This document shows, piece by piece, positions 25,896 through 34,128 of a stretch of 55,446 nucleotides of DNA (the stretch's first letter is position 1; each line of letters opens with the position of its first letter). This DNA is from Roseibium sp. TrichSKD4. GTDB lineage: Bacteria; Pseudomonadota; Alphaproteobacteria; Rhizobiales; Stappiaceae. The notes beneath the pieces are model-generated. The model was not told the DNA's origin. It worked only from the letters and a program-made list of their open reading frames with translations, and did not search any database. The stretch covers positions 758,971 through 814,416 of the forward strand of contig NZ_GL476320.1 of the NCBI RefSeq assembly GCF_000148725.1. Reading direction: 5' to 3'. The position numbers and the translations under genes were made by a program.

Positions 25896-26371
25896 TGGCT
25901 GAGCTGCAATCTTTGGAAGACTTGGGCGGCGCTGTTGATGGTGCTGCTCCGGAAGCTCCGGTTCATGTTCAAAAGCTCGACGCTCAAGGTCGTGCTTACG
26001 CAACCGGTAAGCGGAAAGACGCTATCGCACGTGTTTGGGTCAAGCCGGGCACAGGCAAGATAATCGTCAACAAGAAGGACTTCACCGAGTATTTCGCTCG
26101 TCCGGTCCTGCAGATGATCCTGCAACAGCCGATCGCAATCACTGAGCGTTCTGGCCAGTATGACATCATCGCAACTGTTGTTGGTGGTGGTCTTTCCGGT
26201 CAAGCAGGTGCTGTGCGTCACGGTATCTCCAAGGCTCTGACACATTACGAGCCTGAGCTGCGCGCTGTCCTGAAGAAGAACGGCTTCCTCACACGCGACA
26301 GCCGTGTTGTTGAGCGTAAGAAGTTCGGCCGCGCGAAAGCCCGCAAGAGCTTCCAGTTCTCCAAGCGTTAA
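25895..26371 (+). CDS. rpsI: 30S ribosomal protein S9
   Basis: This 158-residue ribosomal protein S9 has the conserved body ([18 protein letters not shown]) from about 44 and the basic C-terminus ending FSKR, whose tail reaches the P-site tRNA. An acidic N-terminal extension of about 35 residues ([16 protein letters not shown]) precedes the core, as is common in this group of bacteria. It is translationally coupled to rplM by a one-base overlap. Confidence 0.98.
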   Translation: MAELQSLEDLGGAVDGAAPEAPVHVQKLDAQGRAYATGKRKDAIARVWVKPGTGKIIVNKKDFTEYFARPVLQMILQQPIAITERSGQYDIIATVVGGGLSGQAGAVRHGISKALTHYEPELRAVLKKNGFLTRDSRVVERKKFGRAKARKSFQFSKR

Positions 26372-26398
26372 TCGCTGGACCAACTGGTTTCAAATTCG

Positions 26399-26432
26399 AA
26401 AAACCCGCTGGAGCGATCCGGCGGGTTTTTTT
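26399..26432 (+). terminator. Rho-independent terminator of rplM-rpsI
   Basis: AAACCCGC (26401-26408) pairs with GCGGGTTT (26421-26428), with additional GGA/TCC pairing inside and a run of seven T after the stem. It lies about 30 bases after the rpsI stop. Confidence 0.9.
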
Positions 26433-26469
26433 GTTTGCTTATTGGTCTGTTAGAAGCGGATGTCAGCGG

Positions 26470-26520
26470 TTAGATAAAATCGACATCAAAGTTATAGCCC
26501 GGGTTATAGCTGGCATTATA
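26470..26520 (-). other. Detached 3' end of the interrupted gene
   Basis: On the minus strand this segment reads Y-N-A-S-Y-N-P-G-Y-N-F-D-V-D-F-I then TAA (stop at 26470-26472). It lies directly outside the left end of the IS630 copy. When joined to the host sequence on the other side of the insertion (…FRY|NAS…) it restores one continuous frame, so it is the original C-terminus of the gene at 27604-29058. Confidence 0.75.
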
Positions 26521-26530
26521 CCAAACGTCA
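26519..26530 (+). repeat. IS630 left inverted repeat
   Basis: Twelve bases, TACCAAACGTCA, match the reverse complement of the right end at 11 of 12 positions. Confidence 0.7.
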
Positions 26531-26605
26531 GATGAAGTGACTCATATTTGGGCTTCCGGTTTTGTTGCGAATATGATTCCAGATGGCAAACGATGGGAGT
26601 TTGCC

Positions 26606-27666
26606 ATGGGAGCCGCGATACCGCTTCGAGATGACTTTGACGGTTGTACCCTTCGCCGGTTGGCGAGGGTGTGCCGGGACGCCAAACAGACCCGTCGCCT
26701 TTTGTCATTGGCGGTGATCTATGATGGGGGGAGCCGTTCGGACGCAGCTCATATTGGCGGAGTGACGCTCCAAATCATTCGCGATTGGGTGCTGCGTTTC
26801 AATGCTTCTGGTCCCAATGGTCTGAAGGATACGCCCAAGTCAGGTCGCCCCTCAAAACTTGACGAGCAGCAGCGTCGTGCGTTGATCGAGATTGTCGAAC
26901 GAGGCCCGTATCCATCGGTGGATGCAGTGGTACGTTGGCGCTTGAAGGATCTCGCTGCGTGGATCCTGTCTGAATTTGGCATTGTCGTTGACGAGCGTAC
27001 CGTATCGCGGGAGCTGAAGAATGCGGGTTATCGGCGTCTGACGGCCCGGCCGCAGCATCCGGCGCAAAACGAGTTTGCCGTCGAGGATTTTAAAAAAGCT
27101 TCCCAGCCGAACTGGCGGAAATCGGCAATCAGCTTGAAAGCGGCACCCCGATAGAGGTTTGGTTTCAGGACGAGGCGCGTGTGGGTCAAAAGACCAAGAT
27201 CACAAGGCGATGGGCAAAACGCGGGACAAGGCCGCGGGCCCCCAAGGATCAGCGGACAAAGTCAGCATGGATATTTGGGGCCATCTGCCCGGAACGGGGT
27301 GTCGGTGCTGCGCTCGTCCTTCCCAAGTGCAACATCATGGCCATGCAAATGCATCTTCAGGAAATCTCGTCGCAAGTCGCTCCGGGAGCCCACGCCGTTG
27401 TCATCCTTGACCAGGCTGGCTGGCACACATCTGGCAAACTCGACATTCCCAACAACATTACCCTTCTCCCATTGCCACCGAGGTCTCCCGAATTGAACCC
27501 GGTCGAGAACCTATGGCAGTTCATCAGGGATAACTGGCTGTCAAACCGGGTCTTCAAATCCTACGAACAAATCATCGATATCTGTTGCCGCGCATGGAAC
27601 AGGTTAATTGAACAACCATGGACCATCATGTCCATCGGAATGCGAGATTGGGCCCATCGGTTCTGA
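26606..27666 (+). CDS. IS630-family transposase, made by -1 frameshift
   Basis: The first frame (26606-27154) encodes the N-terminal DNA-binding part: SLAVIYDGGSRSDAA and a helix-turn-helix, IGGVTLQIIRDWVLRF. A second frame, one base back, ends at 27666 and encodes the catalytic DDE domain: first Asp in FQDEARVG, second Asp in VVILDQAGWH, Glu in NPVENLWQF. The frames join at an A6 tract (27092-27097), where a -1 shift gives the continuous family sequence DFKKSFPAELAEI. IS630 elements often use such frameshifting. The ATG at 26606 follows GGGAG. The element appears complete and could be active. Confidence 0.85.
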
Positions 27667-29058
27667 ATTTTGACGGTTGGTATTATACCTGAAGTAGATC
27701 GAATCTACTCCGTCAATTTCGACGGAGCCGTCGGTAATCCGAACCCAAGAGTAACTGTCACCGATAGGTCCACCTGGGCCTATGTCTGCGCGATGATAAC
27801 CGCTGTCGACGTTGAAGCCCAAATCCTCGATTTTGTCCCGATAGGCAACACGATTGACACCGCCTTCAAGCATGTCTGCTACGAGGTTCGCCATTTGAGA
27901 GTTGGCCATAAAGTCAAACATATCCTGGGCAGCGGCATCCGCGGCTGTTTTCAGGGTCGCGGCATCAGAATTGAAACCTCGCGATTTCAATTCGCCATAG
28001 AGACTTTCCAGCGCCTCATCCATCGTGAATGTTGGAAGTTGTATAGGTGTAGAAGGGTAATTCTCTCCACTTTCATCTAGATACGCCGCCAATGTTCCAG
28101 CTGTCGCCGACCCAAGGCCCAAGGCTCCGCTTATGGTGCCGCCGCCGGTTGCAAAGCCGGCAAAAGCAGCGACATAACTTAGTCCTCTCAGGAAGTCTGC
28201 TCCCGTGGCACCATTCATGAGGCCGTACTGGTCATCCATTTCTTGCCAAAGCAACTTGCCCCATTCGTCAAAGCCGTTGTTGGTTGTGGACCATGTACTT
28301 AGTGCCGCCGTAGCGTCTGTTTCAAGTTGACGGATTTGGCTGTTGCTCAGGTTTTTGAGGTCCAGTCCCATCTCCTGACCGAGTGCGAATGCGCCATCTT
28401 TCATCAACTCCAGTCTGGTGGCGTATGTGTCGTACAGGCTGCCGAGCTGTTGGTTTCCAATAGAAAACATGTCGATTTGTTGAATGGCGTTGCGAGCATC
28501 AGCATAATCATTTGAGTCTGCTTCAAGAATTGTTGCAGAGACATAGAAGCTGTCTATTCCGAATGCTTCATCATTCGCCCCTTGGTTTAGGGATGAATGC
28601 CAGCGCATGGTGAAGGTACCGTCATTAATTAGGTTACCAGGTATTTCGATTTCAAAAGTGTGGCGTTGGTCAGCCCAGTTTTGTGACGTAAAGTCTGTGC
28701 TGGAACTGGCCGCAGTTTTTCTAAAAGTAATGTCACCGTCAGCGGCGGTCCAACCATGTGTTCCTTCGGTGTTGTAAACATGGAATTGGCCGAGATCGAC
28801 CGTTACGCCGTTGATGTCGATGTAGAAGTGTTCGTTATCCCAAGAGTCGACTTCGAGAAAGTCGAACGTCAGCTTGAGTTCACTTGCTCCATCAGGCACT
28901 GAAATCGTCTTGGTCAGGGCTTCTCCAGCGCCATAGTTTCCAAGATAGCCGTCACCATTGTCGGTCTGCCTCCACTTTGCGTTGCCAAATCCGTAAACGG
29001 CTGGATTTGAATTGCCAAAACTCCGCGCTCCAATAGTCTTGGTTGTAGATGTCGTCAT
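27604..29058 (-). CDS. Protein of unknown function, C-terminus replaced by IS630
   Basis: This 484-residue protein has no signal peptide. The N-terminal half (about 1-180) is rich in Asn, Gly and aromatic residues and looks like a beta-sandwich (LTKTISVPDGASELKLTF, VDSWDNEHFYIDINGVTVD), possibly carbohydrate-binding. A helical middle follows, with a glycine-rich hydrophobic stretch (FAGFATGGGTISGALGLGSATAG in outline). The last 25 or so residues come from the IS630 right end. The native tail is left at 26470-26520. I cannot assign a function. It has a strong AAAAGGAG ribosome site, and two palindromes lie upstream. It may be a secreted (type I-like) protein, which is speculation. Confidence 0.65.
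   Translation of the reverse strand: MTTSTTKTIGARSFGNSNPAVYGFGNAKWRQTDNGDGYLGNYGAGEALTKTISVPDGASELKLTFDFLEVDSWDNEHFYIDINGVTVDLGQFHVYNTEGTHGWTAADGDITFRKTAASSSTDFTSQNWADQRHTFEIEIPGNLINDGTFTMRWHSSLNQGANDEAFGIDSFYVSATILEADSNDYADARNAIQQIDMFSIGNQQLGSLYDTYATRLELMKDGAFALGQEMGLDLKNLSNSQIRQLETDATAALSTWSTTNNGFDEWGKLLWQEMDDQYGLMNGATGADFLRGLSYVAAFAGFATGGGTISGALGLGSATAGTLAAYLDESGENYPSTPIQLPTFTMDEALESLYGELKSRGFNSDAATLKTAADAAAQDMFDFMANSQMANLVADMLEGGVNRVAYRDKIEDLGFNVDSGYHRADIGPGGPIGDSYSWVRITDGSVEIDGVDSIYFRYNTNRQNSEPMGPISHSDGHDGPWLFN
27671..27682 (-). repeat. IS630 right inverted repeat
   Basis: TGACGGTTGGTA is the right terminal repeat, one mismatch from the left copy when reverse-complemented. It now supplies codons to the truncated host gene. 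Confidence 0.7.
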
Positions 29059-29120
29059 GAATTGCGCTCCTTTTGAATTCAGGATGCCGCACCAAACAAT
29101 GAATTGGGTTGATCAAGGTG

Positions 29121-29144
29121 CATTGAGAGAGTTTACTCTCAATG
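29121..29144 (-). repeat. 9-bp inverted repeat upstream of the interrupted gene
   Basis: CATTGAGAG (29121-29129) and CTCTCAATG (29136-29144) form a perfect inverted repeat with a six-base centre, 62 bases upstream of the start at 29058. It could be a leader hairpin or an operator. Confidence 0.6.
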
Positions 29145-29150
29145 CTAGAA

Positions 29151-29164
29151 TGTAAGCGCTTACA
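29151..29164. promoter_or_regulatory. LacI-family-like operator palindrome
   Basis: TGTAAGCGCTTACA is a perfect 14-bp palindrome with a central CG. This is the shape of operators bound by LacI/GalR-type sugar repressors. It lies about 93 bases before the minus-strand gene start at 29058 and about 260 bases before the acyltransferase. No LacI-type regulator is encoded in this window. The interval 29059-29425 holds no gene. Confidence 0.55.
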
Positions 29165-29425
29165 TTTATCTACAAGCGTGAAAATTCTGTGTTTGCGTGA
29201 AAAATGAAGCTCTCAGGAAGTGGAAGACGCGAAATCGGTCCAACAATTGAACACGAACTGGCTCGTGACAAGTTTTGTAGTTTTGTGACTTTGAAACAGC
29301 ACATAAATTCTCGTTTGATTGTCAATTTTGACAGGTCTTAACCATCCCGCTTAAGTGAGCGGCAACACCTTCTGGTTACAACAAGAAGCAAATGTGTTTT
29401 TGCGTTGTTTCTGCGACGGGGGTGT

Positions 29426-31552
29426 ATGGAGTATCGGCGCGAAATAGACGGCCTTCGGGCTGTAGCTGTTGTGCCTGTGGTTCTGTTTCACAGCGGCATC
29501 TCGCTGTTTTCCGGCGGGTTCGTTGGTGTGGACGTTTTCCTCGTCATTTCCGGCTACCTAATCACCGTCATGATTTTGCAAGAGCGGGCAAGGGGCACCT
29601 TTTCGCTCACGAGGTTTTATGGACGCCGCGCCCGGCGTCTTGTCCCGGCCTTACTTGTAATGCTGTCCGTCAGCTTCCTGCTCGCTTGCGCGTGGATGCC
29701 GCCGAGCCAAATGAAGGGTTTTTCCCGGGCACTGGCCGCGTCGGCGCTGTTCGTCTCCAATATTCTTTTCTGGCGTGAGAGCGGGTATTTTGATCTGGAA
29801 TCCCAGACCAATCCGTTGCTGCATACTTGGAGCTTGTCGCTGGAGGTGCAGTTTTACGTTCTGTTTCCTGTGGTTCTGCTGCTGGGATTGCGCTTTGGCA
29901 GATCAAGAGTGTTCTGGCTGATTTTGGTCACATCACTGCTGAGCCTGGCGCTGACGGAATATGGTTGGCGATACAAGGCTTGGGCAAATTTCTATCTCCT
30001 GCCAACGCGGTTATGGGAGTTTTGCGCAGGGGGGTTGTGTGCCCTGTGGCTGAGCAACAGAGCGCAAAAGGGCAATAACATTCTGGCCTTCGCTGGATTG
30101 ATCGGGCTAGTGGTGTCGTTTTTCCTTTTCGACAAAGACACTCCTTTCCCATCCCTTTGGGCTTTGCTACCAGTGATGGGGACTGTGCTGCTGATCCTGT
30201 TTGGATCCAAAGATACGGTTGCAGGCCGGGTACTAGCCATGAAGCCGCTGGTGGGCATCGGGCTGATTAGCTACAGCATTTACCTCTGGCACCAGCCGCT
30301 GCTTGCTTTCCTTCGCATACGCTCGATTGATGAGCCGTCCACGCTCGCCCTGTTGCTGGCTGCGCTTGCAAGTTTCCCGATCGCTTATTGCAGCTGGCGA
30401 TTTGTTGAACAGCCGTTCCGCAAGGCAAAATCTGAAAAGGGTGCGGTCAAACTTGTTTCGCGAGGTTTGGTCACCGGCGTTTCTGCGTGTGCGGGCGTTG
30501 TATTTGTTGCAGCTGCTGGGGTGGTGACGGATGGCTATCGGTTCAGGTTTGCCCGAGAGCTGGTGGCCATTGATGACGCGCGTTCGGACGTCGCTTCTTT
30601 GATTTCTGACTGCTATATGGAGCCGCCGGCTGGCGGCGGAATGCCGCTCGGTCCCATGCCGCGCCCGGCGTGCACGTTTCCAGCGTCAGACGGATCTGTT
30701 GATGTTGCAATTGTCGGTGACAGCCATGCGCTCACCTTTTCAAACAAGGTGATCGACGCGCTGAAGCAACAGGATGTTGGAGTGACGACCATGTCGTTTG
30801 CTGCTTGCGTTCCCTTTGAAGGCTATTGGCATTCGCGGGCAAAATGTAACGAACCCGTTGCCGAGTTGGTCGAGTACATTCTTGCAAGCGATATCAATAC
30901 CGTGGTTCTGGCCGGTCGATATGCGCTCTACACGTGGGATGATCCATTTGACAACGGCGTTGGCGGGGTCGAGCCGGAGCATATGGGCCCGAAATATTTC
31001 ACTGATCCGCTCTATGAAGGTGACTATGACGACACGCTTGTGCCGAACATGCTTCATGTGATGGAGAAGGGAATCCAGAAGTATCTAGATGGCGGTAAAA
31101 ACCTCGTGCTCCTTTACCCGGTGCCTGAATCTGGTTGGTCAGTGCCTGATCGCTATTTTAAAGAGCGGCTTTACAAGACTGGTGTCGAAGACTTGTCGTT
31201 TCCCTATGCGGCCTTCAAAGAGCGCAACGGAGACGTGATTTCTTTTTTTGACAGTCTCGAGCACCCCGGTTTGAAGAAAGTTCGGCCCGCTGATGTTCTC
31301 TGCTCAAAAGAGGAGGGGCGGTGTCTCAATGCTGTTGGCTCAACAGTCTACTACTATGATGATGACCACTTGAGTAATGCCGGGGCCAGTTTGCTTGTGG
31401 AGCCAATTGTGCAACCCGTATTGGCGACACTGGCACCGCAAAAACAAATCGAAGATGGACCGCTATTGGCTGCCGGCCCGCAAAATAACTCAGTTTTTTC
31501 CTGGTCTATCCGTTTAACCCGTATTTACGATGATGAGATTGGTGTTCAATGA
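29426..31552 (+). CDS. Acyltransferase-3/SGNH two-domain protein, first copy
   Basis: This 708-residue OafA/YrhL-type protein has an N-terminal ten-helix acyltransferase-3 domain (about 1-340) that moves acyl groups across the membrane. The C-terminal periplasmic SGNH domain (about 380-690) would attach them to a glycan. Seen motifs: EYRREIDGLRAVAVVPVVLFH at the N-terminus (in outline), GDSH at 431-434 and DDDH at 645-648 for the SGNH catalytic set. The conserved SLxxEEQFY reads SLSLEVQFY, with V141 in place of the second Glu. The ATG at 29426 follows GGGGG. Its stop overlaps the start of the second copy (ATGA). The target is probably a surface polysaccharide. Confidence 0.88.
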   Translation: MEYRREIDGLRAVAVVPVVLFHSGISLFSGGFVGVDVFLVISGYLITVMILQERARGTFSLTRFYGRRARRLVPALLVMLSVSFLLACAWMPPSQMKGFSRALAASALFVSNILFWRESGYFDLESQTNPLLHTWSLSLEVQFYVLFPVVLLLGLRFGRSRVFWLILVTSLLSLALTEYGWRYKAWANFYLLPTRLWEFCAGGLCALWLSNRAQKGNNILAFAGLIGLVVSFFLFDKDTPFPSLWALLPVMGTVLLILFGSKDTVAGRVLAMKPLVGIGLISYSIYLWHQPLLAFLRIRSIDEPSTLALLLAALASFPIAYCSWRFVEQPFRKAKSEKGAVKLVSRGLVTGVSACAGVVFVAAAGVVTDGYRFRFARELVAIDDARSDVASLISDCYMEPPAGGGMPLGPMPRPACTFPASDGSVDVAIVGDSHALTFSNKVIDALKQQDVGVTTMSFAACVPFEGYWHSRAKCNEPVAELVEYILASDINTVVLAGRYALYTWDDPFDNGVGGVEPEHMGPKYFTDPLYEGDYDDTLVPNMLHVMEKGIQKYLDGGKNLVLLYPVPESGWSVPDRYFKERLYKTGVEDLSFPYAAFKERNGDVISFFDSLEHPGLKKVRPADVLCSKEEGRCLNAVGSTVYYYDDDHLSNAGASLLVEPIVQPVLATLAPQKQIEDGPLLAAGPQNNSVFSWSIRLTRIYDDEIGVQ

Positions 31553-33594
31553 ATTATCGGCGAGAAATAGATGGCCTTCGGGCCGTCGCCGTATTGCCTG
31601 TTGTTTTGTTTCATGGTGGTTTTGAAATCATGTCTGGCGGCTTCGCCGGGGTGGACGTGTTTTTTGTGATTTCAGGCTATTTGATCACTGCGCTCATCTT
31701 GGAGGACCTCGAAAAGGGCAGGTTCTCGCTGCTGTCCTTCTATGAGCGGCGTGCAAGGCGCATATTGCCTGCCTTGTTCGTCATGTTGGCGGTGTGTGCT
31801 GTGTTCGCTTTGCTCTGGATGCCGCCGAGCCAGATGATGTTCTTCTCCAAGGCCATGGCGGCAGTGGCTCTGTTTGCCTCAAACATGTTCTTCTGGCGCA
31901 ACAGCGGCTACTTCGATATTGGGTCTGAGAGCAACCCGCTGCTCCATACATGGAGCTTGGCAGTTGAAGAGCAGTTTTACATCCTTTTTCCGCTGTTCAT
32001 GATGCTGGTTTGGCGCTTTGGACGCCGCCCGCTTTTCTGGCTTTTGGTGATCTTTGCAATTGGAAGTTTGGGTCTTTCGGAGCTTGGGTGGCGGTACAAA
32101 GCGTGGGCCAATTTTTATCTGCTGCCGACACGGGCATGGGAACTGCTTGCCGGTTCGCTTTGCGCGGTCTGGCTGGCGTCAAACAAGAAACAGGACAATG
32201 ACCTGTTTGCGACAGTTGGTCTCGTTGCAATCCTGTTGTCTTTCGTTTTGTTTGATGCAGAGACGCCGTTCCCATCTCTTTGGGCGGCTGTGCCCGTCGG
32301 CGGAACCGTGCTTTTGATCCTATTTGCGGGGGCTGGCACGTGGACCGGGCGTCTCTTGTCACTCAAGCCCTTGGTCGGCATTGGTCTGATCAGCTACAGT
32401 GTTTATCTGTGGCATCAGCCGCTGCTTGCCTTCCTGCGCATTCGGTCGGTTGATACTCCGTCATCGGACATGTTGTTGCTGGCGGCTCTGGCGTCCATCC
32501 CAATTGGGTATTTTAGCTGGCGGTTTGTCGAGCGTCCGTGGCGAAATGGTTCCGGCAGTGCGTTTCGCTCCGTGCCAAGGCGGCGGATATTGGGGCTTTC
32601 GGCTGCAGGCTTGTGCGTTGTGCTTGGTTTTGGTGTAGCGGGTGCTACTCTCGAAGGCTTCCGAGGGCGATTTGAGCCGGGTCTATTGGCGATTGACGAT
32701 GCACGCTATGATAAATCACCCTTATCTGCGGGTTGTTATGTCGAAACCCCGGCTGGCGGTGGACTGAGCATAGGGGCCTTGCCGCGTTCTGAGTGCACAT
32801 TTCCAGCCGCGGACGGGTCTGTTGATGTTGCCATCCTCGGTGACAGTCATGCGGATTCAGTTGCCTATCCGGTCATGAAGGCGCTTCAAGAGGCAGGCGT
32901 GGGGGTAACTACTTTATCTCTGGCTGCCTGTGTTCCGTTTGAGGGATATTGGCACACGCGAGCCCGGTGCGATGAAACTGCAGCGCAAGTGCTGGACTGG
33001 GTGCTGAACAGCGATATCAAAACCATTGTGCTTGCTGGTCGGTATTCGCTTTATGTCCGTGATGACAGTTTCGATAATGGTATCGGCGGTGTCGAAACGG
33101 ATCAGATGGGCCCGAAGACCTTTTACCAGCCATTGGTGCGAGGGCAGACCGCCGATGCAACTCTCGCCAACGGTTTGCACGTTTTCCGAAACGGTATCAG
33201 GCGTTATCTGGACGCCGACAAAGAGGTGGTTCTTGTCTATCCAATCCCGGAGGCCGGGTGGTCTGTTCCAGATCGCTTTTTCAAGGAGCGATTGGTCGAC
33301 CCATACAAAGATCAACTGGCAATCCCTTATGCGGCCTTTGTTGATCGCAATGACGCCATTATCAAACTCTTCGATACGATTGAGGCTGACGGGCTGACCA
33401 AAGTGAAGCCCCATGAGACGTTCTGTGATCAAGAGGCTGGGCGTTGCTTCAATGCGGTTGGTGACACCGTTTACTACTATGATGACGACCATCTCAGTAC
33501 CGCAGGTGCGTCGCTTCTGGCTGATCAGATCGTTTCGCCTATTTTGAAAAGCCTCGCCAAAAACAAGGTTCAGACAATCTCCTTTGCGAGATAG
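31549..33594 (+). CDS. Acyltransferase-3/SGNH two-domain protein, second copy
   Basis: This 681-residue paralogue of the preceding protein is close to it along nearly its whole length and has the same spacing of motifs: RREIDGLRAVAVLPVVLFH, SLAVEEQFY with E140-E141 intact, GDSH at 431-434, and DDDH near the C-terminus. Four-base overlap with the first copy implies one transcript and coupled translation. This copy keeps the full acyltransferase consensus, so it is the better candidate for the active transporter half. Both probably O-acylate (for example acetylate) an exported glycan. The window has no polysaccharide cluster to name the target. Confidence 0.9.
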   Translation: MNYRREIDGLRAVAVLPVVLFHGGFEIMSGGFAGVDVFFVISGYLITALILEDLEKGRFSLLSFYERRARRILPALFVMLAVCAVFALLWMPPSQMMFFSKAMAAVALFASNMFFWRNSGYFDIGSESNPLLHTWSLAVEEQFYILFPLFMMLVWRFGRRPLFWLLVIFAIGSLGLSELGWRYKAWANFYLLPTRAWELLAGSLCAVWLASNKKQDNDLFATVGLVAILLSFVLFDAETPFPSLWAAVPVGGTVLLILFAGAGTWTGRLLSLKPLVGIGLISYSVYLWHQPLLAFLRIRSVDTPSSDMLLLAALASIPIGYFSWRFVERPWRNGSGSAFRSVPRRRILGLSAAGLCVVLGFGVAGATLEGFRGRFEPGLLAIDDARYDKSPLSAGCYVETPAGGGLSIGALPRSECTFPAADGSVDVAILGDSHADSVAYPVMKALQEAGVGVTTLSLAACVPFEGYWHTRARCDETAAQVLDWVLNSDIKTIVLAGRYSLYVRDDSFDNGIGGVETDQMGPKTFYQPLVRGQTADATLANGLHVFRNGIRRYLDADKEVVLVYPIPEAGWSVPDRFFKERLVDPYKDQLAIPYAAFVDRNDAIIKLFDTIEADGLTKVKPHETFCDQEAGRCFNAVGDTVYYYDDDHLSTAGASLLADQIVSPILKSLAKNKVQTISFAR

Positions 33595-33630
33595 CTTTTT
33601 GGCAGCTTTTTAGTCTTTGCGATAATATCG

Positions 33631-34056
33631 CTAGCGATTTTGTTTTGCGCTTTCTGTTCTTGCGCGTTTGTGGCTGCCTATTCTGAGCAATTTTTGGAAC
33701 GTTGGGCATTCCATGTGATTTGGGGCCGGGCATTCGGCCACATGCCGGATCGCCTCTTTGAGCGACTGCAATTTCCGGATTTGGAGATCAATTTCGTCCG
33801 CTTTGGCGTGAAGCAACTGGCGTGAAAGACTTGGCTTGCCGTCGGCGCCGAACATGCTTCGGATTTCTTCCAAACTCAGACCTGCGAGTTTACCAAGCGA
33901 GATAATCGCCAGTTGGTCGATGGTCTCCGGTCCGAACAACCTCTTTAAACCTCGCCTTCCAACGGACGTGATCAGACCGTTCTCATCATAATATCGAAGG
34001 GCTGATGCGGGGATGCCTGTTTCTTTGGAAATTTCGGAAGTATCGAGCAATTTCAT
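33631..34056 (-). CDS. MerR-family regulator with a cysteine pair
   Basis: This 141-residue regulator has the MerR N-terminal winged helix (SEISKETGIPASALRYYDENGLI at 7-29 in outline) and a dimerisation helix (about 78-108). The C-terminal end is ECPAPNHMECPTFQ, with C109 and C117. SoxR carries four clustered cysteines for an iron-sulfur centre, and only two are present here, so a metal, thiol or drug signal is more likely. It is divergent from an MFS transporter gene, and the shared promoter holds a SoxR-box-like palindrome that starts 8 bases from its ATG. It very probably controls that promoter. Confidence 0.85.
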   Translation of the reverse strand: MKLLDTSEISKETGIPASALRYYDENGLITSVGRRGLKRLFGPETIDQLAIISLGKLAGLSLEEIRSMFGADGKPSLSRQLLHAKADEIDLQIRKLQSLKEAIRHVAECPAPNHMECPTFQKLLRIGSHKRARTESAKQNR

Positions 34057-34059
34057 CTC

Positions 34060-34090
34060 TTGACCTCAAGTCGACTTGAGGTTGTAGCTT
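34060..34090 (+). promoter_or_regulatory. MerR-type promoter with SoxR-box-like palindrome
   Basis: TTGACC (34060-34065) and TAGCTT (34085-34090) are separated by 19 bases, the stretched spacing typical of MerR-activated promoters. The spacer contains the perfect palindrome CCTCAAGTCGACTTGAGG (34064-34081), which differs from the classical SoxR box only in its central bases. It drives the MFS gene at 34129 and covers the start region of the merR gene. Confidence 0.8.
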
Positions 34091-34128
34091 AGGCAGCGTT
34101 TCAAAAAACAACAAGAGGATTTGAAGCG

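Larger units (their letters stand above)
26519..27682 (+). mobile_element. IS630-family insertion sequence
   Basis: This element of about 1.16 kb has a transposase in two overlapping frames and imperfect terminal inverted repeats. TACCAAACGTCA at 26519-26530 matches the reverse complement of 27671-27682 with one mismatch, and weaker matching continues outward. Both ends lie in TATA contexts, as expected of TA-targeting IS630 elements. The exact outer base is ambiguous because of the repeated TA. It is inserted near the 3' end of the minus-strand gene at 27604-29058. Confidence 0.85.

Noticed and set aside
23014-29058. A prophage or large genomic island
   Set aside because: No integrase, phage structural gene, tRNA-end duplication or attachment-site pair is visible, and rplM-rpsI lies inside the stretch. 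Separate small events explain it better.
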